DNA of 64,000 bases, taken from Planctomycetaceae bacterium (GTDB taxonomy: Bacteria > Planctomycetota > Planctomycetia > Planctomycetales > Planctomycetaceae). Each line of letters begins with the position of its first letter. Positions within the stretch are counted from its first letter, which is position 1. Positions 1-8,730 of the stretch are shown one piece after another. The DNA lies in assembly GCA_041398785.1 (NCBI GenBank), contig JAWKUA010000006.1, positions 1-64,000 of the forward strand. The letters are read 5' to 3'. A program made the position numbers and the translations under genes. The notes below the pieces were generated by a model. That model searched no databases, was not told the origin of the DNA, and saw only the letters and a list, made by a program, of their open reading frames with translations.

Positions 1-17
1 TCACGATCGGACGATTG

Positions 18-734
18 TCAGCCCTGGCGTGATCCTGCCGTTTCTGACACCACCTGCCTCGCATCGCGCATCCAAAGTCCCGCGAACAGCGGGATCAGCG
101 CCAGTGCGGCCCACTGGTAACCGGTCAGTCCCGCCCACATCCGAGCTTCCGGTCGGATGAACTCCGTCGCATAGCGGTACGCGAGGTAGGCGATGATGTA
201 CAGCTTGATGAGTTGACCTTTCAGCAACTGTCGCCGCCACATGACGAACAGAATTCCGGCGGCCGTCAGATGAAAAATCGCTTCATAAATCTGAGTCGGG
301 TGACGTCGTAGTGCATCGGTCGCGGGAAACACGCACCCCCAGGGAAGGTCGGTCGGTGTGCCGAAACAACAGCCGCCGGCGAAACACGCCAGCCGACCGA
401 TTCCCACACCAACAGCGACAGGAACAGCGAACGAGTCACCTGTTTTTGTGCGAATGTTGAGGTGCTTTTTGGCGAGTTCGACGCCGAAATACCCACCAAC
501 AAGTCCACACAGAATCGTCTTGCCGCTGGAAAACCATGCCGTTCCGGACAGCAGGCCGTCGACGTCCGACAGCAGGAACGGCAGCTTCGCTCCCAGCATC
601 GCGCCACAGAAGCCGCCGAGTCCCACGAAAATCCGCTGCGAACGAACCAGCGGCAGGTCTCGCTGAGTGAACCGGCTGATGATTGCCGCGCTGCCGACGG
701 CGGCCAGCATGATCAGCGGATACAGAGGGCTCAC
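18..734 (-). CDS. Lgt-like (prolipoprotein diacylglyceryl transferase family) membrane protein
   Basis: This is a 238-residue polytopic membrane protein of the Lgt family, which transfers diacylglyceryl from phosphatidylglycerol to the lipobox cysteine of prolipoproteins. The family core is visible as GRLACFAGGCCFG (residues 113-125) followed by PWGCVFP and HPTQIYEA (145-152). It is a divergent paralogue: the canonical GRxxNFxNxE signature is replaced by a Cys-rich GGCC version that keeps the Arg but lacks the Asn and Glu. The start is a GTG that overlaps the stop of the upstream radical SAM gene (GTGA), with GGAG about 10 bases upstream, so translation is probably coupled. A function other than lipoprotein maturation, such as another glycerolipid transfer, is possible. 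Family assignment is good; the exact substrate is unknown. Confidence 0.85.
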   Translation of the reverse strand: MSPLYPLIMLAAVGSAAIISRFTQRDLPLVRSQRIFVGLGGFCGAMLGAKLPFLLSDVDGLLSGTAWFSSGKTILCGLVGGYFGVELAKKHLNIRTKTGDSFAVPVAVGVGIGRLACFAGGCCFGTPTDLPWGCVFPATDALRRHPTQIYEAIFHLTAAGILFVMWRRQLLKGQLIKLYIIAYLAYRYATEFIRPEARMWAGLTGYQWAALALIPLFAGLWMRDARQVVSETAGSRQG

Positions 735-2215
735 GCGACAGGCTCCGGCAGTTGGATCAGTTCCACCGGGTCGCGATTCAGAGCCGGCAGCGGGACGTGA
801 CCACTTCGATACAGCACGTTATACGCCGAAAACGGAATCACGTGCCCCGACGGAAGCACATGATGCACGCACGACTTCATCAGTTGGCGAATATCGAAGT
901 TGTAGGCGTCCATGAACGATGTTGTCGTGATGCGAAACATATCTTCCGGATCGAGTGTCTCGGTCATGGCTCGCTGAAGAAAGTCCGCCGCCAGGCTCAG
1001 TTCCGTTTCGGAGATGTCGCGGTCTGAAGCGGAACGCGGGGTCGCGGCGCTGCGAAGAGAGACGGATTCTCCGCAGCCGCCCGCCCCGCAGCACTGGCGA
1101 GACAGATATTCGCTGATCAGCTCCTTCGCGCGCGGGCGATTGAAGGTGATTCGGCCGGACAGCAGGTCCAGGTGATTTTCGAAGTCAACAAAGCGAGCCA
1201 GCGGCAGCACGTGGTCACCGCTGCGGTAGGCATAGGCCAGCGTGTGGCCGTTGGGGTGAGCACACGGCAGCGGTGAAAAATCCGTTTCTCGCCACTGGCC
1301 TTCTGTCTGCGCCGCGACGCCGCGGATGACGTCGGGAAACGTGATGCGGCGTTCCAGAATTTCGGGCAGCACATATCGGCCGGAATACGTGGCCGGCTGA
1401 AAACTGACTCCCGTGATTGCCGGGCGAGCCGTTCCGAACTGCACCATCCGCCCCATCTGGTCTGCGTTGATGTCGGGTTGCAGCGTACAGACCAGGGTTG
1501 TTCTCAAGCCGGCTGATCCCAGAGCTTCGATGGCCCGGAGTTTCACGTCGACCAGCGGTTCTCCCCGAAGCACTTCGCATCCGGCATCGTCGAAACCGTC
1601 AAACTGAAGGTAGATTTCACACCGATGCCGCAGCGCGGCCAGTTGTTCTACGAATCGCGGATCTTTGGCGATGCGAATGCCGTTCGTGTTGATCATCACG
1701 ATGTCGATCGGCTGTTCGCAGGCATATCGAAAGATGTCCAGGAACTGCGGATGAACGGTTGGTTCGCCGCCGGAAAGCTGCAGGATCTCCGGCTGACCTT
1801 CCACTTCCACCAGCCGGTCGATCGCCGCTTTGCATTCATCGAAGGTCAGGTGAGTGCCTCCCGGCCCGCTGACCGCGAAACACATCGGACATTCCAGGTT
1901 GCAGCTCGATGTGATTTCCAGCAGACCGATGCAGGTGTGCTGTTCGTGCTCAGTACACAGCCCGCAGTCGAAGGGGCAGCCGAGCTGCGGTTCGACGCCG
2001 AACGAGACCGGCACTTTTCCGGGAAGGCTGTAATCGGTGCGATCGAACCAGTTGACGTCACTGCAGACAAAGTCTTCGCGAGCCCCGTGCTGAGAGCAGT
2101 TCTTGCGGAAGTAGACACGCTCGCCGCGAGTCACGATCTTGGCGGGCACAAGCGTCAGACAATCCGGGCAGAGACTCTGCGTCGTGCCGAGAAACGTGTA
2201 GTCGCGATACTTCAT
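731..2215 (-). CDS. Radical SAM protein, MJ0619/tetraether-synthase (Tes)-like
   Basis: The predicted protein has 494 residues, starting at the ATG at 2215, which has GGAGGG 10 bases upstream. Longer upstream reading is possible but lacks a ribosome site. It has a Cys-rich N-terminus (C16xxC19, C40, C51, then C80, C84, C87 and C95) followed by the radical SAM CxxxCxxC motif at C105/C109/C112 and an LSGGEP-type SAM-binding segment. A further CCxxxxC lies near the C-terminus. This layout, GCPxDCGLC then CNLxCPMCF, resembles the archaeal MJ0619 family, which contains the tetraether lipid synthase Tes; this is recalled similarity, not an alignment. Its ATG overlaps the stop of the upstream small membrane protein by four bases, and its stop overlaps the Lgt-like start. 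A radical reaction on a lipid or lipoprotein chain is the inference from context. Confidence 0.85.
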   Translation of the reverse strand: MKYRDYTFLGTTQSLCPDCLTLVPAKIVTRGERVYFRKNCSQHGAREDFVCSDVNWFDRTDYSLPGKVPVSFGVEPQLGCPFDCGLCTEHEQHTCIGLLEITSSCNLECPMCFAVSGPGGTHLTFDECKAAIDRLVEVEGQPEILQLSGGEPTVHPQFLDIFRYACEQPIDIVMINTNGIRIAKDPRFVEQLAALRHRCEIYLQFDGFDDAGCEVLRGEPLVDVKLRAIEALGSAGLRTTLVCTLQPDINADQMGRMVQFGTARPAITGVSFQPATYSGRYVLPEILERRITFPDVIRGVAAQTEGQWRETDFSPLPCAHPNGHTLAYAYRSGDHVLPLARFVDFENHLDLLSGRITFNRPRAKELISEYLSRQCCGAGGCGESVSLRSAATPRSASDRDISETELSLAADFLQRAMTETLDPEDMFRITTTSFMDAYNFDIRQLMKSCVHHVLPSGHVIPFSAYNVLYRSGHVPLPALNRDPVELIQLPEPVA

Positions 2216-2490
2216 TTTGAGTAGGCCCTCCAAAGTGCCTTGCGGACCGCCGATGTCACAAGAACCCCGATGACAGGTGATATCGCCGCCACCAGAGCGG
2301 CGGCGATTTCTGCTATGGCCCACCCGGAAATCACGCCGCCAACAAGACATGTGGCTCCGAATGCGAACAGACCGGCAATGATCGAAACCAGAGCGATCCA
2401 GATGACCGCGATGGCTCCCGGCTTCCGCGATTCGTCGACCGGAGTCGTTGTCTCGCGGGGCGCTTCGTAGGGGTTACGGTCGTTGGTCAT
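2212..2490 (-). CDS. Small NPYEAP-motif membrane protein
   Basis: A 92-residue protein with the N-terminal NPYEAP motif, a short polar linker and two hydrophobic segments (about residues 27-52 and 56-82). It has no recognised enzymatic motif. It sits between another NPYxAP protein, with which it overlaps by 17 bases, and the radical SAM gene, with which it overlaps by four bases. It is therefore almost certainly co-translated with them. Function is unknown; a membrane anchor or partner of the radical SAM/Lgt-like pair is inference from position only. Confidence 0.75.
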   Translation of the reverse strand: MTNDRNPYEAPRETTTPVDESRKPGAIAVIWIALVSIIAGLFAFGATCLVGGVISGWAIAEIAAALVAAISPVIGVLVTSAVRKALWRAYSK

Positions 2491-2800
2491 GAGAAGTCCG
2501 CCTGCCGCCGGGATCTCGCTGCAGGGAAAACTGTCTGCTCAGCAGGCGTTCCGTCGTCTCACCGACACGCCACGCGATTGCGACGCCGACAATGAACGCC
2601 ACAGCGTTGGATTCCCAGCCGAGATGCTCGATCAGGTCGATGCCAAGCCACGCGCATACTATAAACGTGAGCACTGCTGTGCACATCGAACTGACTTCAA
2701 CCACGAAAATCTCGAACGCAGACATTGTCGCTGAATCCTGCCCGGCAGTCGGTTCAGTGTCCGGCGCTTCGAATGGTGCTTTGTAGGGATTGTCGGACAC
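2474..2800 (-). CDS. Small NPYKAP-motif membrane protein
   Basis: A 108-residue protein starting MSDNPYKAP, with an acidic linker and two hydrophobic segments (about residues 27-50 and 62-77), then a basic tail. It is the first gene of a four-gene overlapping minus-strand operon (this gene, the NPYEAP protein, the radical SAM protein, the Lgt-like protein). Like its neighbour it has no recognised domain. The shared motif and tandem position suggest the two are diverged duplicates or subunits, but they are too short to prove it by eye. Confidence 0.7.
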   Translation of the reverse strand: MSDNPYKAPFEAPDTEPTAGQDSATMSAFEIFVVEVSSMCTAVLTFIVCAWLGIDLIEHLGWESNAVAFIVGVAIAWRVGETTERLLSRQFSLQRDPGGRRTSHDQRP

Positions 2801-2878
2801 TGTGCGAATTGACTCCCGGCGAAGAAACGGCAGACTGAACGAGGCCCGCGTTCATGGAATTGGCACTCAGTGCGGGCG

Positions 2879-3460
2879 TCATTCCGGCACCGGACGCGTC
2901 GGATGCCGCCATGATCCGGCAAATCCGGATTCCATCCAGGCCCTGAGTGAATCGACAATTCGATAGTCGGTGCGATCCTTCATGACGGCATCGTCAGTGA
3001 GTGATACAAACAGGACCTGCGCGTCGAGCGGATTCGAAAAGTGTTCGTAGATGCTTCGCTGCTGATCCGGCGTCAGTTTCCAGACAGCGCGACCCGGCAA
3101 GTCGAAGTTGTCACCCACGCCAATCGTTTGTCCGTAGAAGTTGACAAGTGCCATCGTGGCACTGGGCGACCAGACGTGATCGTGCGATCCTTCAACGTGC
3201 GATTGATACCATTTCGAGCATGACGTTTCGTTGTAAGTGCTTGCAGATGACCGAAGCCGCGACCTGTAATCCGCGCGCTCAAGCCGGCAAACGACGCAGG
3301 TGAATCGATGGCGATAGCCGTTGTAAGACCCCAGCAGCAGGTGACCGATCGCGACCAGGGTGACTGCGGCGATCGCGTATTCGAGGCGTTTGCGACGAGA
3401 CGGCATCTGGTGCAGTGCATCCTCGTTCGTTGCGGTCGCGTTGGTCAAAGCAATTCTCAT
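2879..3460 (-). CDS. Hypothetical single-TM protein with CxxC motif
   Basis: A 193-residue protein counted from the ATG at 3460. An upstream start at 3502 would add a Ser/Arg-rich stretch that looks non-coding. It has one N-terminal membrane segment (about residues 26-42), immediately followed by a CVVC motif in an Arg-rich context. A soluble C-terminal domain carries a second conserved-looking Cys. I do not recognise the family. It is separated from the downstream operon by about 80 bases, so co-transcription is possible but not shown. Confidence 0.6.
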   Translation of the reverse strand: MRIALTNATATNEDALHQMPSRRKRLEYAIAAVTLVAIGHLLLGSYNGYRHRFTCVVCRLERADYRSRLRSSASTYNETSCSKWYQSHVEGSHDHVWSPSATMALVNFYGQTIGVGDNFDLPGRAVWKLTPDQQRSIYEHFSNPLDAQVLFVSLTDDAVMKDRTDYRIVDSLRAWMESGFAGSWRHPTRPVPE

Positions 3461-3739
3461 GGCGTGACTCCGGCTGGAAACTGTTCCACGCCGCGGCGAC
3501 AACCAACGATCGATCAGAAGACCGCCCGACTGTGCCGCTCCGGCTTGATTCCGTGAATCTGATGTCGCGGCCCGGCATCGGTCCCTTGAGTCTACCGCGG
3601 AACGCGGGGGTTGAGAATCGGTTCCTGGCCGGTTCGATGTTCACGGCGGGGTGGCCAGTTGACCTTCAGGAATTCGCCCCGCGCAGCTATTGTCCGTGGC
3701 TTCTCTGATGCTTAGTTTGGCCACGGAACGACAGACGAC

Positions 3740-5425
3740 ATGACGGAACCAGCTTCCACCGAACGCCGCGATTTCGTGCGGCAGATTATCGAAGAAGACA
3801 ATCGCACGGGAAAATGGGACGGGCGTGTTCACACGCGTTTTCCTCCGGAACCCAATGGTTATCTGCACATCGGGCACGCCAAGTCGATCTGCCTGAACTT
3901 CGGCATCGCTCAGGAATACGGCGGCCTGTGCAATCTGCGGTTCGACGACACCAACCCCGAAAAGGAAGACACCGAATACGTCAATTCCATCATGGAGGAT
4001 ATCCGCTGGCTGGGTTTCGACTGGGAAGACCGGCTGTTCTACGCGTCCGACTACTTTCAGCAGATCTATGACTGGACGGAACAGCTCATTCGCGACGGGA
4101 AAGCCTACGTCTGCAGCCTTCCGCTGGAAGAAATCCGCACCGGTCGGGGAACGCCGGCGGAACCGGGGACCGACAGTCCGTACCGCAGCCGTTCCGTCGA
4201 GGAGAATCTGGACCTGCTGCGGCGTATGAAGGCCGGTGAGTTCCGTGAAGGCGAACACGTCGTCCGCGCGAAGATCGACATGGCTCATAAGCACATGCTG
4301 CTGCGCGATCCGATCATGTACCGCATTCGCCACGCCGAACATCACCGGACCGGCAGCGACTGGTGCATCTATCCGACCTACGACTGGGCTCACGGGCAGT
4401 CGGATTCCATTGAAGGCATCACGCACAGCATCTGCACGCTGGAATTTGAAAACCACCGTCCGCTTTACGACTGGTACTGCGACGCTCTGGGAATCCACCA
4501 TCCGCAGCAGATCGAATTCAACCGTCTGAATCTGACGTACACCATGATGAGCAAGCGGCGCTTGCTGCAGCTTGTGAACGAAGGCCACGTCACCGGCTGG
4601 GACGATCCCCGAATGCCGACGCTCAGCGGATTGCGCCGGCGCGGTTATACGCCGGAGGCCATCCGAAAACTTTGTGCCTACGTCGGTGTGACGAAACAGA
4701 ACGCCGTTACGGACATGGTCGTGCTGGAAAACCATATTCGCGACGATTTGAACAAGCGCGCCGATCGTCGGATGGCCGTGCTGAATCCGCTGAAAGTTGT
4801 GATCACCAACTATCCGGAAAATCAGACGGACGAGCTGGATGCCGTCAACAACCCGGAAGACGAATCCGCAGGTTCGCGTCGGGTGCCGTTCGGCCGCGAG
4901 TTATTCATCGAACAGGACGACTTCATGGAAGACCCGCCGAAGAAGTTCTTCAGGCTGGGGCCGGGCCGTGAAGTCCGGCTGCGGTGGGCCTACTTCATCA
5001 CCTGCACCGATGTCGTGAAGAACGCCGACGGCAGCGTTGCCGAAATTCACTGCACTTACGATCCGGAAACCAGAGGCGGAGACGCTCCGGATGGCCGCAA
5101 AGTGAAGGCGACACTGCACTGGGTCAGCGCGGCTCACGCGGTTGACGCCGAAGTGCGGCTGTATGACCACCTGTTCGTGAAGGAAGACCCGGACGATGTC
5201 GACGACGAATCGCTCGACTGGAAGAGCAACCTGAATCCGAATTCTCTGCAGGTGGTAACCGGAAAGCTGGAACCGGCGCTCGCAAATCCGGAAATCGGTT
5301 ATCGCTGCCAGTTCGAACGACTGGGCTACTTCTGCGTCGACCCGGACAGCACGAACAAAAAGCCAGTCTTCAATCGCACGGTGACGCTGAAGGATCAGTG
5401 GACGAAGCAGCAAAAGAAGGGCTGA
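3740..5425 (+). CDS. glnS: Glutamine--tRNA ligase
   Basis: A 561-residue class I aminoacyl-tRNA synthetase that charges tRNA-Gln with glutamine in the cytoplasm. The HIGH signature is at residues 43-46 inside PPEPNGYLHIGHAKS, and the KMSKS-type motif is MMSKR at 269-273. The C-terminal half has the anticodon-binding beta-barrel region, including a well-conserved VTNYPENQ-like segment. Length matches bacterial GlnRS. Presence of GlnRS means this organism need not rely solely on the GatCAB amidation route for Gln-tRNA. The gene stands alone, convergent with the arfB-like gene. Confidence 0.97.
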   Translation: MTEPASTERRDFVRQIIEEDNRTGKWDGRVHTRFPPEPNGYLHIGHAKSICLNFGIAQEYGGLCNLRFDDTNPEKEDTEYVNSIMEDIRWLGFDWEDRLFYASDYFQQIYDWTEQLIRDGKAYVCSLPLEEIRTGRGTPAEPGTDSPYRSRSVEENLDLLRRMKAGEFREGEHVVRAKIDMAHKHMLLRDPIMYRIRHAEHHRTGSDWCIYPTYDWAHGQSDSIEGITHSICTLEFENHRPLYDWYCDALGIHHPQQIEFNRLNLTYTMMSKRRLLQLVNEGHVTGWDDPRMPTLSGLRRRGYTPEAIRKLCAYVGVTKQNAVTDMVVLENHIRDDLNKRADRRMAVLNPLKVVITNYPENQTDELDAVNNPEDESAGSRRVPFGRELFIEQDDFMEDPPKKFFRLGPGREVRLRWAYFITCTDVVKNADGSVAEIHCTYDPETRGGDAPDGRKVKATLHWVSAAHAVDAEVRLYDHLFVKEDPDDVDDESLDWKSNLNPNSLQVVTGKLEPALANPEIGYRCQFERLGYFCVDPDSTNKKPVFNRTVTLKDQWTKQQKKG

Positions 5426-5460
5426 ACGCAGGAGGTCCCGCTCAGATCCATCCGGCGCTC

Positions 5461-5883
5461 TCAGTCGTTGACGCCCGGTCTGCGCCGCGACTGTTTCTTT
5501 TCTGACTGCTGCCGCTTGTTTTGAAGTCGGCGCTGCTGCGCGCCTTTGCCGGGTTTCGTCGGCCTGCGTTTTTTGGGAGTCACAGCCGCTTCCAATATCA
5601 GTGCCCGCAGCTTTTCCATGCAATCCAATACGTTGCGGCCCTGGTCGCGATAGCGCTGGCTGTTCAGCACCAGGATTCCGTCGGTTGTCAGTCGACGGCG
5701 GAAGCGTTCCAGAAATCGTTCCTTCACCGCCTGTGGCAGCGACGGACTTTGCGTGACATTCCAGTGCAGGATTGCCTTGGAATTCACCTTATTGACATTC
5801 TGACCACCAGGCCCGCCGCTTCGTGCGAACGAAAAGCTGAATTCCGTATCGGGAATCTGAATCGTATCGGTAACCGTCAGCAT
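5461..5883 (-). CDS. arfB: ArfB/YaeJ-type peptidyl-tRNA hydrolase (GGQ release-factor domain)
   Basis: A 140-residue protein with the catalytic release-factor motif GGPGGQ at residues 23-28, followed by NVNKVNSKAILHW. Its Lys/Arg/Gln-rich C-terminal tail is typical of ArfB, in which the tail enters the empty mRNA channel of stalled ribosomes. There is no codon-recognition domain, which separates it from RF1 and RF2. It would hydrolyse peptidyl-tRNA on non-stop ribosomes. It is convergent with glnS, whose end is 35 bases away. Confidence 0.93.
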   Translation of the reverse strand: MLTVTDTIQIPDTEFSFSFARSGGPGGQNVNKVNSKAILHWNVTQSPSLPQAVKERFLERFRRRLTTDGILVLNSQRYRDQGRNVLDCMEKLRALILEAAVTPKKRRPTKPGKGAQQRRLQNKRQQSEKKQSRRRPGVND

Positions 5884-6020
5884 GAATGGACTTCTCCGCC
5901 AGTCGAAAATTGCATCAGCGGCCAGACTGGGCAGAGCCGACGCGGGACGCTATGGTAGCCGCCGCGCGCCGGGAAGGCGCTTGAGTCACGTCCGCAACAG
6001 CACTCAAAGGAACGAATCCT

Positions 6021-6581
6021 ATGGCTCAATCGGAAGAAAACCCCTTCGCCTATGATCCTGATCGGCAGGAACCACATAATCCCTATGCGGCACCGGCGTC
6101 GATGGGTGACGTCGCCACGGAATCCGGACCGCCGCTGGCAGATCGCCTGGCCAGGTTCGCGGGTGCGTTTGTGGATGGACTGACGATGATTCCAGGCATT
6201 GCGATCATTTTTTACTTGTCATTCATTTCCGGGGCGGAACGCTGGTTCGTCGAAGATTCCCTTGTTGCCGGCTTTATGCTGGACATCGCCGGTGCCATCA
6301 TCGCAGCGGCGATGTACCTGCTGATCAATGGTTATCTGCTGGCAAAGCGAGGTCAAACCGTTGGAAAACTGGTGGTCGGCACTCGGATTGTCGATTCGGA
6401 GACCAACCAGATCATTCCGCTGGGACGTCTGTTCATCAAGCGGTTTTGTACATCCAGTTGTTCGGGCTCATTCCGTTTGTCGGAGGGTTCATTGTACTTG
6501 CCGATGTGCTATCTCATCTTTCGTGAAAACCGTCGGTGCCTGCACGATGACTTTGCCGGCACGAAAGTGATCAAAGTCTGA
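6021..6581 (+). CDS. RDD-family membrane protein with NPYAAP N-terminus, internally frameshifted
   Basis: The frame begins with a polar N-terminus containing NPYAAP, then an RDD domain (LADRLARFAGAFVDGL) with several membrane segments and the family ending CLHDDFAGTKVIKV. Between about 6446 and 6509 the annotated frame encodes a Cys/Ser-rich stretch, whereas the +2 frame reads YIQLFGLIPFVGGF then IVLADVL, which is what an RDD protein should have there. One base missing in the T-run near 6443-6447 and one extra near 6509 would restore the whole domain. Either the assembly has two indels or the gene carries a compensating pair. RDD proteins are membrane proteins of mostly unknown role. Confidence 0.85.
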   Translation: MAQSEENPFAYDPDRQEPHNPYAAPASMGDVATESGPPLADRLARFAGAFVDGLTMIPGIAIIFYLSFISGAERWFVEDSLVAGFMLDIAGAIIAAAMYLLINGYLLAKRGQTVGKLVVGTRIVDSETNQIIPLGRLFIKRFCTSSCSGSFRLSEGSLYLPMCYLIFRENRRCLHDDFAGTKVIKV

Positions 6582-6793
6582 CGAGAGCGAAACCGCACCC
6601 GATCGTCTGGTTCCTGCGATTCCACCTGGTGAACCCGGATTATTCACGGGTTTGTGGACGGGACTGCGATCCCATCGATATGCAGCGACGGGATCGGAGT
6701 CCCATCGTAAAGTGTGGAGTTCGCCGACTCGACATGACCACCATCTCCAAGACGCCTGACGTCGGGAAATCCTGATCGCGTAAATAATCCGGG
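6582..6793. other. Intergenic gap between convergent genes
   Basis: About 210 bases separate the RDD gene from the convergent zinc-ribbon gene. It holds a short imperfect repeated segment (a gggaxxxgcgatcccatcg-like unit at about 6660-6710). I see no ORF and no hairpin followed by a T-run. Confidence 0.4.
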
Positions 6794-8470
6794 TCAGCCG
6801 CTTGCCAGTCCGGAGCCCAGTTTGAATGCAAGGACGACGGAACCGATTGTGATCAGAATCGGTCGGAACGGCATGAGCAGGCTGAGCAGACCCCAGACCA
6901 CTGCCGCACCCAGGCGAAACTTCCCGGATTCGTCCCTGCGTTCATCGAGACTTACGACCTGGTCGCGGATTTCCTGTTCGACGGCAGAGCGTCGGCTGGC
7001 CTTTTCGTCATCAGGCATTTCGGCCCACCGCTTTGACGCCTCGTCGCGGACCACCGGGTGAATCCGTTCCAGGGGATTTTCTGCCGTGTTGGTCTGATGA
7101 TAATGAAGATTGATCTGGTCGTAGGTGACACCGGCCGTGGTCAGCCAGGCCTCGTTTTGTTGAAGTTCGTGCGACAGCGTCTGAGTCATGACCGTATCGG
7201 ACGTCCGCCGCTGAATCAGGCTGGCCAGTGATTCTTCGTCGATGACGCCTTCGTCAAGCAGCAACTGCAGCCGACGGTCTTCCGTCCGATCTGCCTGGAT
7301 TTCCGGCGGCAGTGAATTCCATCTTCGTTCGCCTTCGGCCCAGACAATCGGGCTGTACATATCCCGTCCGGGGACGTCTTCCCAGTCCTCGTCCTCGTCA
7401 ATGTCCAGGTCAGCATAGAAGTTGTCTTCCGAGATTCCGTTTCCGCGCTGCCATTGGTCGTCATAGGCAATCTCGTCCTCGATGATCTGAGTGATCATGC
7501 CATCGGGAGAGATGCGGGAATCTATGTCCTGCCGGATTTCGTCGGATGTGCGATTGCTGTCCGCGGTGATTTCCGCGATATCCGGATCGACATAATAGGC
7601 TCCGATGCGGCCCAGAAAGATGGCGGGAACGGCGATGGCCACGGCGACCAGTCCTGGTCCCCAGCCGTCGGTGGTGCCAGCCATCGCGCGGATAGAACCG
7701 CCGATCAGGCCCGCGCTGACGAATGCCGACAGGATGATCAGCAGGGAGATTCCTGTGAACCCAAGTGCAACCGTGAGTCCAAAAGACAGGATTCCGGCGA
7801 CCACTCCGGCTCCGATCCATGCGACCGGATGCCCGACGGCAGCGGCAACGCTCTTCCCGGAGGTTCGCTTCTGTTTCGAAGTCTGCTTTTTGTCGGATTT
7901 CGGTTTCCCGCCGCGGGCCGGCTGTTTTTTCGCGGAAGACTTTGGAGGTTTGCTCCAGTCGTCGTATTGCCCGGCGTCCTCCCGGCTGCCATCACCAAAA
8001 TCATCGTCCAGCCAGTTGTCGCCGTAGTCTTCGTCGTAGCCATCGTCGTACGCGTCATCCAGGGCGTATGCGTCATTGGCGGCAGGCGCTCCGACATTTT
8101 CGTCGGGCTCGCTGTCGGCGGAGTCCCAGTCATCGTCCAGAAACTGTGCCTGGTGTTGCGGACGATTCTTTCCCGAAGTTCGCTTTGGAGGAGCGGTACT
8201 TTTGCCGGATCGACGGTTGCGCGCGGCAGTCTTATCCGCCGGTGTCGAGCGGGTTGCGTCGAGATGCGATGCGGGATCGTCGGCGCGTGCGGACTTCTTT
8301 CGGGACGGCGCCGGCGCTGCTTTCGGGGTCGGCGACGGCGCGGTTGTGTTCGCATTCGACCGGAAGGAAGTACCGCATTCCGGGCACCTGAGTCCATTCA
8401 GCAGTGCCGGCCTGCCGACCCTCAGCTTCCGTTGGCAGCCCGGACATCGAATCACGACACGCTCGGTCAT
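6794..8470 (-). CDS. Zinc-ribbon, acidic low-complexity membrane protein
   Basis: A 558-residue protein from the ATG at 8470. An ORF extending to 8638 has an Arg/Ser-rich upstream part that looks untranslated. The N-terminus is a four-Cys zinc ribbon (CPGC then CPEC). A long disordered Lys/Ser/Asp-rich linker with runs of Asp and Tyr follows, then three or four hydrophobic segments around residues 230-330. An acidic soluble part and two C-terminal hydrophobic segments complete it. This architecture recurs in planctomycete genomes, but no function is known to me. It might bind a nucleic acid or metal at the membrane through the ribbon; that is inference. Confidence 0.75.
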   Translation of the reverse strand: MTERVVIRCPGCQRKLRVGRPALLNGLRCPECGTSFRSNANTTAPSPTPKAAPAPSRKKSARADDPASHLDATRSTPADKTAARNRRSGKSTAPPKRTSGKNRPQHQAQFLDDDWDSADSEPDENVGAPAANDAYALDDAYDDGYDEDYGDNWLDDDFGDGSREDAGQYDDWSKPPKSSAKKQPARGGKPKSDKKQTSKQKRTSGKSVAAAVGHPVAWIGAGVVAGILSFGLTVALGFTGISLLIILSAFVSAGLIGGSIRAMAGTTDGWGPGLVAVAIAVPAIFLGRIGAYYVDPDIAEITADSNRTSDEIRQDIDSRISPDGMITQIIEDEIAYDDQWQRGNGISEDNFYADLDIDEDEDWEDVPGRDMYSPIVWAEGERRWNSLPPEIQADRTEDRRLQLLLDEGVIDEESLASLIQRRTSDTVMTQTLSHELQQNEAWLTTAGVTYDQINLHYHQTNTAENPLERIHPVVRDEASKRWAEMPDDEKASRRSAVEQEIRDQVVSLDERRDESGKFRLGAAVVWGLLSLLMPFRPILITIGSVVLAFKLGSGLASG

Positions 8471-8730
8471 GGTCGAATCACTTTCGCTGAAGTTCCTGGA
8501 CGGCCCGCTTGGAAACCTGCGCGATTCAGAATACCGTTGCCGTGCCGCCGTGCAACTGACGCGGCACGAGAACCGGAGTCGCGGGATTCCGGTTGCAGAC
8601 GCCCGATGCAGATTGGGGCTCGGGTCCCGGAGCGGCATCGAGCGCCGTGCGGACTGTGCTCACCCGGAACCAAAAAAGGGAGCGATCGCTGCGGTGTGGG
8701 ACGCAGATGTGCCGATCGGCGTCAGCAGCG

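Noticed and set aside
3641..4735. Long minus-strand ORF opposite glnS
   Set aside because: It is the antisense shadow of a well-identified gene and has no domain of its own.
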